Assembly: GCA_034431765.1 (NCBI GenBank)
Contig: DAOUDD010000199.1
Span: 1-62,705, forward strand
DNA from: DASYAN01 sp034431765
GTDB lineage: Bacteria > Chloroflexota > Ktedonobacteria > Ktedonobacterales > Ktedonobacteraceae
Reading direction: 5' to 3'
DNA: 62,705 nt
Under the pieces are notes generated by a model that was given only the letters and a program-made list of their open reading frames with translations, searched no databases and had not been told where the DNA came from. This document shows, piece after piece, positions 45,125-53,979 of the stretch; positions within the stretch are counted from its first letter, which is position 1, and every line of letters starts with the position of its first letter. The translations under genes were made by a program, and so were the position numbers.

Positions 45125-46774
45125 TTATGTAATAGGAAAGCTACTCGCGAGACACCATGCGGTCAGCAATGCACTCAGTATTGCCCCGGCTAATGCCGCT
45201 CGTCCACTGATATACGCTTGCGCCGTATAACCAAGCAAGACAATAAAGAGAATCGCCAGCAACGGCAGCACAATGCTCAGAAAACTTATTCCAGGTGTGA
45301 GACGCAGCGAGACAAAGAGTCCTACAACAAGCAGAGCTTTGAAAAGAACGCTTACAAGAATACCACGTACAGCATTGCGCTCCTGATACCCTCGGCTCAC
45401 TCCCTCATCGAGCAAGAAAGCAGGCAATACCAGTACAAATAGCACGAGAAAACGCCACACGCGTGGCAACGTAAACGTAATGGAGAAGCGCTGCCAGGCA
45501 AAGGTTAACAACTCACCCAGCGTTAAATACAGCACTACAGCAATGAGCACACCCAGCGCACACTGCCGTACTACCTGGCTCAAAGGCGCAATCGCTACCT
45601 TGCGCCGCAGCAGCAAGAAGAGCAATCCTGACACAAGTGAAACGATCAGGAAATATCCGCTCACATAGTCCGCAAGCGCAATGCGCAGAAAGCTAAATGG
45701 CAGCCATGCGTACTGAATCGCTATTGCAGATCCAACACCAATCAGCAGGCAAAGGGTATAGATGCCGACATCTAATCCGCTCAGAACGCGTACCGCCGCC
45801 GATATGTCAAAGATATCAATCAGCAACGCACTCAGAGGGAAGATCGCGAGGAGAATACTCACAGCACCAAATATGAGCCAGAAGAGACGAAGATTGCTCC
45901 GCATATCCGTCGTCTTCACACCAGAGTCGATGCGATGCAACCACTTCAACATCTCATCAAAAGTCGTAGCAGAATTGAGAATCGTAAGATGATTCAGGCC
46001 AGGTAGAACAACCGCTCTCCTCCCTGTCCCCCCTCCAGGCGCACCACATTCTTGTGGCGAAGAGAGCGCAGGAGTTTGTGCAAGCTTACATCCCTGTTGA
46101 AGCAAACGTGCACTATTTGTCAGCGTCACCGGCAGATCGTTCTGCCCCACTAACAGCAAAAGATTTTGCGGGTCTTGTTGAGTTGGCCTCTCCTGCCCAA
46201 CCGGTGAGAGCAGAATTGTTGCCGCAAGATCTGTATCATCCTTGTGTGCCAGCGCATAACTTCCAACCACTGCCGACCCCATTGAATGCCCAAGCAACAC
46301 CATAGGCGAACGCTGATGTTTACGCACATACTGCACCACTTCATCTAGCACCGTCAGATTATCACCAGTATCCGGTGAACCTTGATCATCGAGATGGGCT
46401 GGCACCAGCGACTGACCATGACCAGGAAAATCAAACAGATATACGGCGATACCAGCGTGTGCCAGTTCAACTCCAATACTGCTCATGAGTTCCTTACTTC
46501 CAGAAAACCCATGCGCAACGATGGCAGTGAGCACAACCTTCTGATGCTGCGGTTGCATCTCCAGCACCGGCACCGCTAAACGCCCCTGCACCGTAAAGCC
46601 TGTACGATTAATATCCTGCTCATAATTGATTACCCGACTAAAACTGAGCAGGAAGAGTCCCAGCAAGATAATCAGCAGCAAAATATTGAGAATATGAAGC
46701 TGGCGGCGGCGTTGATCGTTTGCCAACTTCTTCGTCTCAGCAGGCAAACTCTGCCTTATGTCAATACTTTCCAT
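45125..46774 (-). CDS. Alpha/beta hydrolase fused to a polytopic membrane domain
   Basis: About 549 residues from the ATG at 46774 (GGGAG upstream; a start 14 codons earlier overlaps holA). After one N-terminal membrane helix (about 30-48) comes an extracytoplasmic alpha/beta hydrolase: VAHGFSGSKELMSSIG, FDFPGHGQS, nucleophile elbow LLGHSMGSA, acid in LLVGQND and a His in LPGLNHLTI. The C-terminal half has roughly eight membrane helices. The fusion suggests an envelope lipid or peptidoglycan-related ester as substrate (inference). Follows holA closely. Confidence 0.82.
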   Translation of the reverse strand: MESIDIRQSLPAETKKLANDQRRRQLHILNILLLIILLGLFLLSFSRVINYEQDINRTGFTVQGRLAVPVLEMQPQHQKVVLTAIVAHGFSGSKELMSSIGVELAHAGIAVYLFDFPGHGQSLVPAHLDDQGSPDTGDNLTVLDEVVQYVRKHQRSPMVLLGHSMGSAVVGSYALAHKDDTDLAATILLSPVGQERPTQQDPQNLLLLVGQNDLPVTLTNSARLLQQGCKLAQTPALSSPQECGAPGGGTGRRAVVLPGLNHLTILNSATTFDEMLKWLHRIDSGVKTTDMRSNLRLFWLIFGAVSILLAIFPLSALLIDIFDISAAVRVLSGLDVGIYTLCLLIGVGSAIAIQYAWLPFSFLRIALADYVSGYFLIVSLVSGLLFLLLRRKVAIAPLSQVVRQCALGVLIAVVLYLTLGELLTFAWQRFSITFTLPRVWRFLVLFVLVLPAFLLDEGVSRGYQERNAVRGILVSVLFKALLVVGLFVSLRLTPGISFLSIVLPLLAILFIVLLGYTAQAYISGRAALAGAILSALLTAWCLASSFPIT

Positions 46775-46805
46775 CAGACTTCTCCCGCTCTCAATGAGAG
46801 AGTGC

Positions 46806-47846
46806 TCAAGAACCAAAGTTCACAACCAGTAAATCCAGGGCCATCTCCGGTGTCAGACGACTGCGTTTCAGCGCACTATCAGTTGCCAAAAGCTGCCGAT
46901 ATGTCTCCTCTAGCTGAGCTGGAGTAAAGTTTCTGATCTGACGAAGCGATTTCTCAACGATAAAAGGTGCCATACCTAATGTAGAAGAGATTTGTGGAGC
47001 GCGCAACCCCTTCACCGCCAATTCCTTCACCAGCAGCAGTGAACGCACCTGCGTCGTGATCGTGCTGATCAACTTTAACGGAGGCTCACCATCAGCAAGC
47101 AGATCGTGCAGAATATTTAATGCCTGTTTGCGATTCCGTTGTGCCAGCGCATCGGTGAGATCAAAGATCCGCGCCTCCTGCACCTGGGCCGACAACTGAC
47201 GCACCGCATCAATAGAGATCGTCTCTCCCTGACCAACATATGTAGCAAGCTTGTCGATCTCGTTTGCTAGCAGGCGCAGATCGTTCCCTATAAAGTTCGC
47301 GAGCAGCGATGTAGCCTCTGAGGTAATCTGTACATTCCGACTGCGAGCGCGTTTCGTAATCCAGCTTTCGAGCGCAGCCCCCTTCGGTTGCGTACTGAGC
47401 AGCGCCTTGCCATGCTTTTCAGCCGCCTTGACAAGAGGACTGGCAGCATCCAACGCTTCCTCGACCAGTGCGATCAGCACGGTGGTTTGGGGCATGGCAG
47501 AAATAGCCTCAGCCAGTTCTTTCTCAAAACCTGCACGCGAGAGCGTGGCCAACTTCGCACCCTTTTTCCCCTTCTTCGTCTTGCTCCCTTTGCCCGTCTC
47601 GATACTGCTCTCGCCTGAAGTACCCGTCGCAGACTCACCACGCTTCTTCTTTGGCAGCCCATCGAGCACGACGAGACGCTGCTCACTAAGAAATGGCAGC
47701 GTATTCATAGTCATCACAACCGTCTTGAGATCACCCTCGGCCCCGCTATAGGTGTCCTGGTTGTAACCAAAGTCCCCTTTTTGCCGCAATATCTTCAACT
47801 GTTCGCGGCTGCTAAACTCGTCTTCCCCGTGCAAAAGATAGAACAT
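46806..47846 (-). CDS. holA: DNA polymerase III delta subunit (HolA)
   Basis: Clamp-loader subunit that opens the beta clamp; 346 residues. N-terminal FYLLHGEDEFSSREQL is the HolA signature, followed by MNTLPFLSEQRLVVLDG. A Lys/Gly/Ser-rich insertion at about 68-98 is unusual. The C-terminal collar domain includes FIGNDLRLLANEIDKLATYV and ILHDLLADGEPPLKLISTI, standard for the family. Following gene is the hydrolase on the same strand; preceding gene ends 12 bases upstream. Confidence 0.93.
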   Translation of the reverse strand: MFYLLHGEDEFSSREQLKILRQKGDFGYNQDTYSGAEGDLKTVVMTMNTLPFLSEQRLVVLDGLPKKKRGESATGTSGESSIETGKGSKTKKGKKGAKLATLSRAGFEKELAEAISAMPQTTVLIALVEEALDAASPLVKAAEKHGKALLSTQPKGAALESWITKRARSRNVQITSEATSLLANFIGNDLRLLANEIDKLATYVGQGETISIDAVRQLSAQVQEARIFDLTDALAQRNRKQALNILHDLLADGEPPLKLISTITTQVRSLLLVKELAVKGLRAPQISSTLGMAPFIVEKSLRQIRNFTPAQLEETYRQLLATDSALKRSRLTPEMALDLLVVNFGS

Positions 47847-47858
47847 ACTCAGCCAGGC

Positions 47859-48209
47859 TTATTCATGAACGGCTGCTCGTCGATAGTCACGTGAGCGCCC
47901 ACGCGCAACAAACAGATCCATCAGCATACCACCAACCACACCAGCAATCGCGCAGAAGAACAATGTCCCGAAAAACGTTGCAACACCATTAACATAGGCA
48001 AGGGGCTGTGGCGAGAACGGTTGTGCAGTCCAGAAGTAAATTATTAGCACGCCAATCAGCGCTCCCAGAAAAGCTCCAAAGACCACCGCCAAGTGATTCT
48101 TCACAGCACTAAACCAGTAAGAAACAAAGAGCGCCAGCGGCAGCGCCAGAATAAAACCAAAGATGCAGCCATAGAAAATATCGTTGAAAGAGAAATGAAA
48201 TGCCGGCAT
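47859..48209 (-). CDS. Small membrane protein, unknown function
   Basis: 116 residues from the ATG at 48209, chosen because GAGGAGG lies upstream; the longer frame to 48320 has a basic, non-conserved-looking lead. Three membrane helices (FGFILALPLALFVSYWF, LAVVFGAFLGALIGVLIIYFW, FFGTLFFCAIAGVVGGMLMD) and an Arg-rich C-terminus (GRSRDYRRAA) facing the cytoplasm by the positive-inside rule. No family recognised. Confidence 0.7.
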   Translation of the reverse strand: MPAFHFSFNDIFYGCIFGFILALPLALFVSYWFSAVKNHLAVVFGAFLGALIGVLIIYFWTAQPFSPQPLAYVNGVATFFGTLFFCAIAGVVGGMLMDLFVARGRSRDYRRAAVHE

Positions 48210-48426
48210 TATAAAAACCTCCTCAGGATAGATTGTGTCGCGTTGTCGTTTCTCATTATAGGGCAGTGGCCGTGCTTTGACAATAGAAAATTCTTCCCCC
48301 CTCAGAGTTTTTCCTCGCATCTTTCCATCATACGCAGCAGCATAAATCTTTTCATTTCCTGCATGTATTGTATATACTTACAGAGCAGCCTGATTTTCCT
48401 TTCTACTCTCTATCACAGGAGGAACT

Positions 48427-49797
48427 ATGCCTAGAAGACAGATTGTTTGGATCATAACCTTCATCTGCCTCATTGTTGTCGTTTTTGTCTTTGCAACACC
48501 CTGTTCACAGATCTTCACAACGCTCTCTTTCAAGTTGCTCCATCTGGATACAGGTGGACAACCCACAAATAATCAGGCTCAATCCTTACTCGAACGTGCC
48601 CAGGATATCATAAATTCTATGAATGTTGTTGTCTCATTAATGGGCATCTTTCTAGCCGTCGTCGCTGTAGTCGGTGGTGTTCTCGGCTTTCTCGGCTTTA
48701 ACTCTATCAATGAAGTAAACGGCTACAAAGATCGCCTACAAAAAGAACTGAATGCTTCACACGAGGAGATTGAGCAAAAGAAGAGAGAGATCGACGATCT
48801 ACAGCGAGATGTGAAACAACGGCAGCAGGAAATTGAAAGCTTACAAAAAAGTGTACAAGAAGTCGAGCGCGAACTTAATAAGAGAGCAAAAGAGATTACA
48901 AACGATATCGATAATACAAAAAATGCCTTAACATATCTTATCCTGGGAAGTCAACTGCTTGATGACCCACATAATATCGATAAAGCCCTTGAAGCAGAGC
49001 ATGTAGAGCAAGCTATACTTGCATACAAAAAGGCACAACAGCTTCGTCCAAAAGATCCACAAATCAATTACGCATTGGGCCGCGTCTATCGTCGCCAGGG
49101 AAAATACAGAGAAGCCATTGCCTGCTTCCAAACTGCACTACAAGTTGATATAGACTTTCCTGAGGCAGAGATGGAGATGGGCCTCGCGTACCGCTATCTC
49201 AGCATGGACCTATCGGGAAATGAACAACGGGAGGCACGCCAGCACGCTATAGAGCACTTGCAACGAGCCGTGCAACTGCGCAGCAACTACTGGGAAGCAT
49301 TGGGAACAATTGGAGGTCTCTACCGCCGTGAGGGGAATTATACAGAAGCGTTACACTACTACAAATTAGCCGATAAAGCCGATACTACAGATACCACCTC
49401 ATATGGAGCAGGCAATATCGCCAGCCTTGCATGGTATCTAGAGGATTATGACGAGGCAGAAACGTACTTTGAGCAGACAGAGAAACTGGCAAAGCAGCGT
49501 ATTACCACAAATCGCTCCTCCGAGCCATACTGGGATTACTATGACCTGGCCCTGGCCCAACTAATGCTTACTCCCGCCAAACTCGACGAAGAGGGCACGA
49601 TAAAAGCGCTGGAGACATACGAGACAGCAATTCAAAAGACACCAGCTAACCCCTACGTCTTTGAAGGCGTCCTGGATAATCTCTACCTCATACAAAAAGG
49701 CGCACGCAATAGAGGAAAGGAGATTCCCGGCCTCTCTGAAGCCATCACAAAAGTCGAGCAGGCAAAAGATCAGAGCGCAGAAAACAAAATACAATAG
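48427..49797 (+). CDS. Membrane-anchored coiled-coil TPR protein
   Basis: 456 residues, AGGAGG five bases upstream. Two membrane helices (about 6-25 and 62-85), a charged coiled coil (about 95-160: EEIEQKKREIDDLQRDVKQ), then tetratricopeptide repeats (about 180-400) with typical patterns such as INYALGRVYRRQGKYREAIA and EALGTIGGLYRREGNYTEAL. TPRs mediate protein assembly; the partner is unknown. Ends in a strong terminator shared with groEL. Confidence 0.85.
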   Translation: MPRRQIVWIITFICLIVVVFVFATPCSQIFTTLSFKLLHLDTGGQPTNNQAQSLLERAQDIINSMNVVVSLMGIFLAVVAVVGGVLGFLGFNSINEVNGYKDRLQKELNASHEEIEQKKREIDDLQRDVKQRQQEIESLQKSVQEVERELNKRAKEITNDIDNTKNALTYLILGSQLLDDPHNIDKALEAEHVEQAILAYKKAQQLRPKDPQINYALGRVYRRQGKYREAIACFQTALQVDIDFPEAEMEMGLAYRYLSMDLSGNEQREARQHAIEHLQRAVQLRSNYWEALGTIGGLYRREGNYTEALHYYKLADKADTTDTTSYGAGNIASLAWYLEDYDEAETYFEQTEKLAKQRITTNRSSEPYWDYYDLALAQLMLTPAKLDEEGTIKALETYETAIQKTPANPYVFEGVLDNLYLIQKGARNRGKEIPGLSEAITKVEQAKDQSAENKIQ

Positions 49798-49811
49798 ACA
49801 TAGACAAAAAA

Positions 49812-49841
49812 GGTCCAGCACTTTGATTGCTGGACCTTTTC
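49812..49841. terminator. Bidirectional terminator between TPR gene and groEL
   Basis: GGTCCAGCA..TGCTGGACC with AAAAAA before and TTTT after; suits both converging genes. Confidence 0.9.
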
Positions 49842-49982
49842 CAATCCCCTTGCGAACCACAGAAATTCTGATGCGAATTTAATGGCGCGTGGCAGAAGTA
49901 CCCGCTATACTTCTCCTCACGAGAAGCGTAGAGGGCCACCATCCTTCACCTTTGCAGCCCACTTAAGGGATTGGAAGAAAAA

Positions 49983-51608
49983 CTAGTACTCAGGCATCGC
50001 CGGTGCGGCGGCCTTTTCCTTCTCAGGCAGATCAGTGATGAGAGCTTCGGTGGTCAGGATCATCGCTGCGATGCTAGCTGCGTTCTGTAGGGCCGAGCGC
50101 GTGACCTTGGCCGGATCGGTGATACCGAACTCGAACATGTCGCCATAGGTATCGAGCAGCACGTTGTAGCCGTAGTGGGGATTGTTGTGCTCTTTCTGAG
50201 CGCGACGTACACCCTCAACAACGACCGAGCCATCTTTCCCGCCGTTGATCGCGAGCTGACGCAGTGGCTCTTCAAGAGCGCGACGCAGAATCGTTACACC
50301 GGTTGCAGCATCACCTTCCAGGTTCAGCCCATCCAGAGCCTCAATAGCATTGACGAGTGCAACGCCACCACCAGGGACACGACCCTCTTCGACACCGGCA
50401 CGAGTTGCGGAAAGTGCGTCCTCGACACGTGTCTGACGATACTTCAGTTCGACCTCGGTGCCTGCACCGACTTTGATCACTGCAACACCACCGGCAAGCT
50501 TTGCCAGGCGCTCCTGCAACTTCTCGCGGTCGTAATCGCTAGTGGTCTCTTCGATCTGGGCTTTGATCTGGCGGATGCGGCCCTGAATGTCAGAACTCTC
50601 GCCACGGCCCTCGATGATCGTGGTGTCTTCCTTGTGGGATGTAACCAGACGCGCTGTACCCAGGTCAGCCAGTGTCGCGTTATCAAGACGGCGGCCCATC
50701 TCCTCACTGATAACCTCACCACCGGTGAGCAGTGCGATATCGCGCAGCATATCTTTGCGGCGATCACCAAAGCCAGGCGCTTTGATTGCCAGCACGTTGA
50801 GGATACCGCGCAGCTTGTTCACCACCAGGGTTGCCAGTGCCTCACCATCGACATCTTCCGCGATGATCACAACCTCGCGGCGGCCCTGCTGAACAATCTT
50901 CTCGATAACCGGCAGAATATCCTGAACCGCGCTGATCTTCTTGTCGGTGATGAGGATGTAGGGATTCTCAAGCGAGGCTTCCATCTTCTCCGTGTTGGTG
51001 ACAAAGTAGGGGGAGATGTAGCCCTTGTCGATCTGCATACCTTCGACGTACTCGACCTCGAAGTTAATGCCGCGCGACTCTTCGACGGTGATCACACCAT
51101 CTTTACCAACGCGGTCCATTACCTCGGCGATCAACTCACCGATCTGCTCGTCAGCAGCAGAGATAGAGGCGAGTTCGGCAATCTCTTTCTTGCCTTCAAC
51201 CGGCACAGCAAGCTTGCGGATGTACTCGACGACAGCCTGGGTCCCTTTGTCGATGCCGTACTTTAACTGCATTGGGTTTGCGCCGGCTGCCAGGTTCTTT
51301 AAGCCCTCATTGACAATGGACTGCGCTAGCACTGTCGCGGTTGTCGTACCATCGCCAGCGACATCGTTAGTCTTGGTTGCAGCCTCTTTCAGCAACTGAG
51401 CACCCATATTCTCGAAGGGATTCTCAAGCTGAATTTCTTTTGCAACGGTCACACCATCATGAGTGACATTGGGTGCACCGAACTTTTTATCGAGGGCAAC
51501 GTTGCGGCCCTTGGGTCCCAGTGTCGTCTTTACAGCACCCGCCAGGATATCAATACCCTTTTTAAGGGAGCGGCGCGCCTCTTCGTCAAATACTAGCTGT
51601 TTTGCCAT
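49983..51608 (-). CDS. groL: 60-kDa chaperonin GroEL
   Basis: ATP-driven folding chamber subunit, 541 residues. Hallmarks: AKQLVFDEEARRSLKKGIDI, TLGPKGRNVALDKKFG, AGDGTTTATVLA (ATP site), and GGVAVIKVGAGTEVELK. The C-terminus ends APAMPEY rather than the Gly-Gly-Met repeat tail common in GroEL. Forms an operon with groES, 43 bases apart. No CIRCE inverted repeat (TTAGCACTC-N9-GAGTGCTAA) is visible upstream. Confidence 0.98.
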   Translation of the reverse strand: MAKQLVFDEEARRSLKKGIDILAGAVKTTLGPKGRNVALDKKFGAPNVTHDGVTVAKEIQLENPFENMGAQLLKEAATKTNDVAGDGTTTATVLAQSIVNEGLKNLAAGANPMQLKYGIDKGTQAVVEYIRKLAVPVEGKKEIAELASISAADEQIGELIAEVMDRVGKDGVITVEESRGINFEVEYVEGMQIDKGYISPYFVTNTEKMEASLENPYILITDKKISAVQDILPVIEKIVQQGRREVVIIAEDVDGEALATLVVNKLRGILNVLAIKAPGFGDRRKDMLRDIALLTGGEVISEEMGRRLDNATLADLGTARLVTSHKEDTTIIEGRGESSDIQGRIRQIKAQIEETTSDYDREKLQERLAKLAGGVAVIKVGAGTEVELKYRQTRVEDALSATRAGVEEGRVPGGGVALVNAIEALDGLNLEGDAATGVTILRRALEEPLRQLAINGGKDGSVVVEGVRRAQKEHNNPHYGYNVLLDTYGDMFEFGITDPAKVTRSALQNAASIAAMILTTEALITDLPEKEKAAAPAMPEY

Positions 51609-51651
51609 TGTTCCTATTCCTTTTCCTTCCGTTCAACTAATGCAGATGGTG

Positions 51652-51942
51652 TTAGCCAATAATCGCGAGAATGTCATTCTCTTTCAGAACCAGGTACTCT
51701 TCGCCATCCAGTTTGAACTCGGTCCCGCCGTATTTGGCGAACAGGACGCGGTCGCCATTGTGGATATCGATGGGAGCGCGGTCACCGTTATCGAGCAAGC
51801 GACCATTTCCTACAGCGATAACCACCCCTTCCTGAGGCTTCTCTTTAGCGGTGTCAGGAATTACGATGCCACTCTTGGTAACTTCCTCTTTTGCCGCAGG
51901 TTTCACTACCACGCGGTCTCCAACAGGACGAATATTTGCCAC
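51652..51942 (-). CDS. groS: 10-kDa co-chaperonin GroES
   Basis: Lid of the GroEL chamber, 96 residues. Starts GTG at 51942 with AAGGAAG about ten bases upstream; the N-terminus VANIRPVGDRVVVKP and the C-terminal YLVLKENDILAIIG are typical, with the mobile loop KSGIVIPDTAKEKPQEG. Lies between a small Cys-rich gene (19-base gap) and groEL. Confidence 0.96.
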   Translation of the reverse strand: MANIRPVGDRVVVKPAAKEEVTKSGIVIPDTAKEKPQEGVVIAVGNGRLLDNGDRAPIDIHNGDRVLFAKYGGTEFKLDGEEYLVLKENDILAIIG

Positions 51943-51961
51943 GACGTACACTTCCTTTCGT

Positions 51962-52330
51962 TTATAAACCAGGTTTGTTAGCAGAATGATTACTTGCCTC
52001 TGCGTCAGGACCGTAATGAATAACTCCTGAGATGTTAATGGCGGTATAGCGAGAGTAATCGCAACAGCACGGACCTCCAGCAGCACAGCCGCTACAACAG
52101 TAGGTCTTTTCCTGGACAACCGTAGGAGGCCAGAGGAACTCGATATCACAATTAACGCAGCGGAATACCTTCTGCTGCGCACGGTGGAATAGCTGGTTGT
52201 CTCCTTGCATGTTCTCAATCCTCTGCATGCGTGCAATCACGTCAACACCGTGCGTTTGCTGCTCCTCTTTCTCCTCACTGCGTGCTACATCTCCTCGAAG
52301 CGGTGTCGAAAGTTCTCCTCCCCATTCCAT
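51962..52330 (-). CDS. Small Cys-rich putative metal-binding protein upstream of groESL
   Basis: 122 residues, ATG at 52330 (start uncertain). The N-terminal third is charged (about 10-50); then CVNC (58, 61) and CCSGCAAGGPCCC (78-90) give eight Cys, arranged like a treble or zinc-ribbon site, possibly for two metals. It ends GVIHYGPDAEASNHSANK. It is 19 bases from groES and likely leads the operon. No family recognised; a chaperonin-linked redox or metal sensor is speculation. Confidence 0.7.
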   Translation of the reverse strand: MEWGGELSTPLRGDVARSEEKEEQQTHGVDVIARMQRIENMQGDNQLFHRAQQKVFRCVNCDIEFLWPPTVVQEKTYCCSGCAAGGPCCCDYSRYTAINISGVIHYGPDAEASNHSANKPGL

Positions 52331-52374
52331 CTCTTAGAGCGTTTCTTTTGTTGAGAAGATTATGACACAGCCGA

Positions 52375-52415
52375 TGTTAGAACGACGTTGGAGAAGTGTT
52401 AGAAAAGTGTTAGAA
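52375..52415. promoter_or_regulatory. Three TGTTAGAA direct repeats phased at 22 and 11 bp
   Basis: TGTTAGAA at 52375-52382, 52397-52404 and 52408-52415, with an inverted copy (TTCTAACA) at 52499-52506 inside the next gene. The spacings equal two and one helical turns. Located between the divergent groESL and biotin-carrier units; a candidate operator for both. Confidence 0.6.
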
Positions 52416-52475
52416 TAAAGACAGTTCTATTCACTGGACAGAGAAAATCATTATGGACAATGAGGTGCCGGATTT

Positions 52476-53078
52476 ATGCCATACAGTGTTAACGTTCGTT
52501 CTAACAACCATACCCACAGCTATACAATAACACCCGAAGAATCTCACACAGGGAAAGAGGCTGCACGCCTCTCGCTCGATGGGAGCATCTACCAGCTTGA
52601 TTGGCAACAGCTACTCCCTTTGCAAAGAGGTAGCTCTGGGCAGGAAGGCAGCAGTATCCCAGCAGTGGGAGGAAGCTATAGTGTCTTGATTGGTGGAAAA
52701 TCATATCAAGTCTTTGCACGCCTCCTTCCCGAGGAACCGTTTCAGGCAGGGCAGACCTACGAAATCTTTCTAGCCGGCCAGCGCTTCGAGGTGAATGTTG
52801 AGGATGAGCGGACGAAAATGCTTGCCGGCAAGACAGGAACAAGAAGTGGTAGTGGAGCAACGCGTATCTCTGCACCTATGCCAGGCCTGGTCGTTAACAT
52901 CCTGGTGCAGCCTGGAGACAGCGTTGAGCAAGGACAGGCTGTCGTAATTCTAGAGGCAATGAAGATGGAGAACGACCTGGCTGCCTCCATCTCCGGTACC
53001 ATCAAAGAGGTCAATGTGCAAAAAGGACAGACTGTCGAACAGAATCAGGTTCTCGTCATTATTGAACACGTCTCTTAG
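52476..53078 (+). CDS. Biotin carboxyl carrier (biotin/lipoyl attachment) protein
   Basis: 200 residues. The C-terminal ~75 residues are a biotinyl domain: ISAPMPGLVVNILVQPGDSV and LEAMKMENDLAA with the biotin-accepting Lys163. The N-terminal ~110 residues form a beta-rich extension. It would carry CO2 between the biotin carboxylase and carboxyltransferase of an acyl-CoA (acetyl or propionyl) carboxylase; the other subunits are not here. The ATG has GAGGTG upstream. The mutase gene 0.9 kb downstream suggests the propionyl-CoA route (inference). Confidence 0.9.
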   Translation: MPYSVNVRSNNHTHSYTITPEESHTGKEAARLSLDGSIYQLDWQQLLPLQRGSSGQEGSSIPAVGGSYSVLIGGKSYQVFARLLPEEPFQAGQTYEIFLAGQRFEVNVEDERTKMLAGKTGTRSGSGATRISAPMPGLVVNILVQPGDSVEQGQAVVILEAMKMENDLAASISGTIKEVNVQKGQTVEQNQVLVIIEHVS

Positions 53079-53082
53079 TCGT

Positions 53083-53751
53083 TTAGCGATTATTAATTTG
53101 CAGAATTCCACCGACCAGCGCAATTATCATTGCAACTAGATAGCCCCAGTAGCCCATCCCAAGAAAGCTTGTAGGATTAACTGCGCTAAACAAACCGGTA
53201 GATTTTTGCGAACTAAGCGCGACATAGCCGTAGATTAAAAATCCTAATGCAATCAAGCTAAGCACAACATTTCCAATTCCCGCACCCCTTGAGACTGCTG
53301 CGTTTCCTGCACTCGCGGAAACTGGAACATTTGGCTGATAGGGTTGCTGAAATGGTGGATACATAGTTGGCTGCTGTGGATAGGGACCAGTTGATTGGGG
53401 TGGCATATTCGGATTATAGGGTGGAAACTGCGCAGGTACCGATGCAGGCTTCACTCCTCCTTTGACGAAGAACGGAATCACTCCAAGCACAATGATGATC
53501 ACTGCAATCAATGGAGCTAGCCATAGTAAACCGAGGTTCGCGGCTCCCACTTGTGTAGACGATGAAGACGAAGGTGAAGATGCCGCAGAATTGCCTAACG
53601 AGATAAGTTGCGGAGCAGTGAAAGAAAAAATGCCAGCAGAGATCAAAGGCAAAGCGAAAAAGGCAATAAGTGCTACTACCCCTGCAACAATTGCAAGAAT
53701 GGAGCCAATCTTTGTTCGAGATGCACTAGGGGCTGTCTGAGGTGCAATCAT
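53083..53751 (-). CDS. Membrane protein with Pro-rich loop, unknown function
   Basis: 222 residues: N-terminal helix pair (about 15-75), a cytoplasmic or periplasmic Pro/Gln/Tyr-rich stretch (PPYNPNMPPQSTGPYPQQ and on, about 105-140), then two helices (about 155-215). The layout recalls small DUF4190-like or Tic20-like membrane proteins, but no confident match. Converges with the biotin-carrier gene, four bases apart, without a terminator. Confidence 0.7.
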   Translation of the reverse strand: MIAPQTAPSASRTKIGSILAIVAGVVALIAFFALPLISAGIFSFTAPQLISLGNSAASSPSSSSSTQVGAANLGLLWLAPLIAVIIIVLGVIPFFVKGGVKPASVPAQFPPYNPNMPPQSTGPYPQQPTMYPPFQQPYQPNVPVSASAGNAAVSRGAGIGNVVLSLIALGFLIYGYVALSSQKSTGLFSAVNPTSFLGMGYWGYLVAMIIALVGGILQINNR

Positions 53752-53979
53752 TTACTATTTCCTTTCTGTCTTGTACTACGGTATAGAATTGTACCTGCTC
53801 ATAATACTATAAGACGTTGTGGATGGGAAGCATATTAAAGTATCCTGACAGAGTACTACAAAAGTAGTGATCATGAGGCAAGAAATTACAGTTTTTTCGC
53901 CTGGAACACCAGTAAACGCACATATACTGTTCCTCTTGCCTGTGCTATAATGCGGATGGCGTACGAAGGAGGCATTGCT

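Noticed and set aside
50175..51266. 363-codon open frame antisense to groEL
   Set aside because: Lies entirely opposite the intact groEL; composition reflects the complementary strand and there is no ribosome site or family match.
51943..52475. CIRCE element for groESL
   Set aside because: No TTAGCACTC/GAGTGCTAA inverted repeat; only TGTTAGAA repeats are present.
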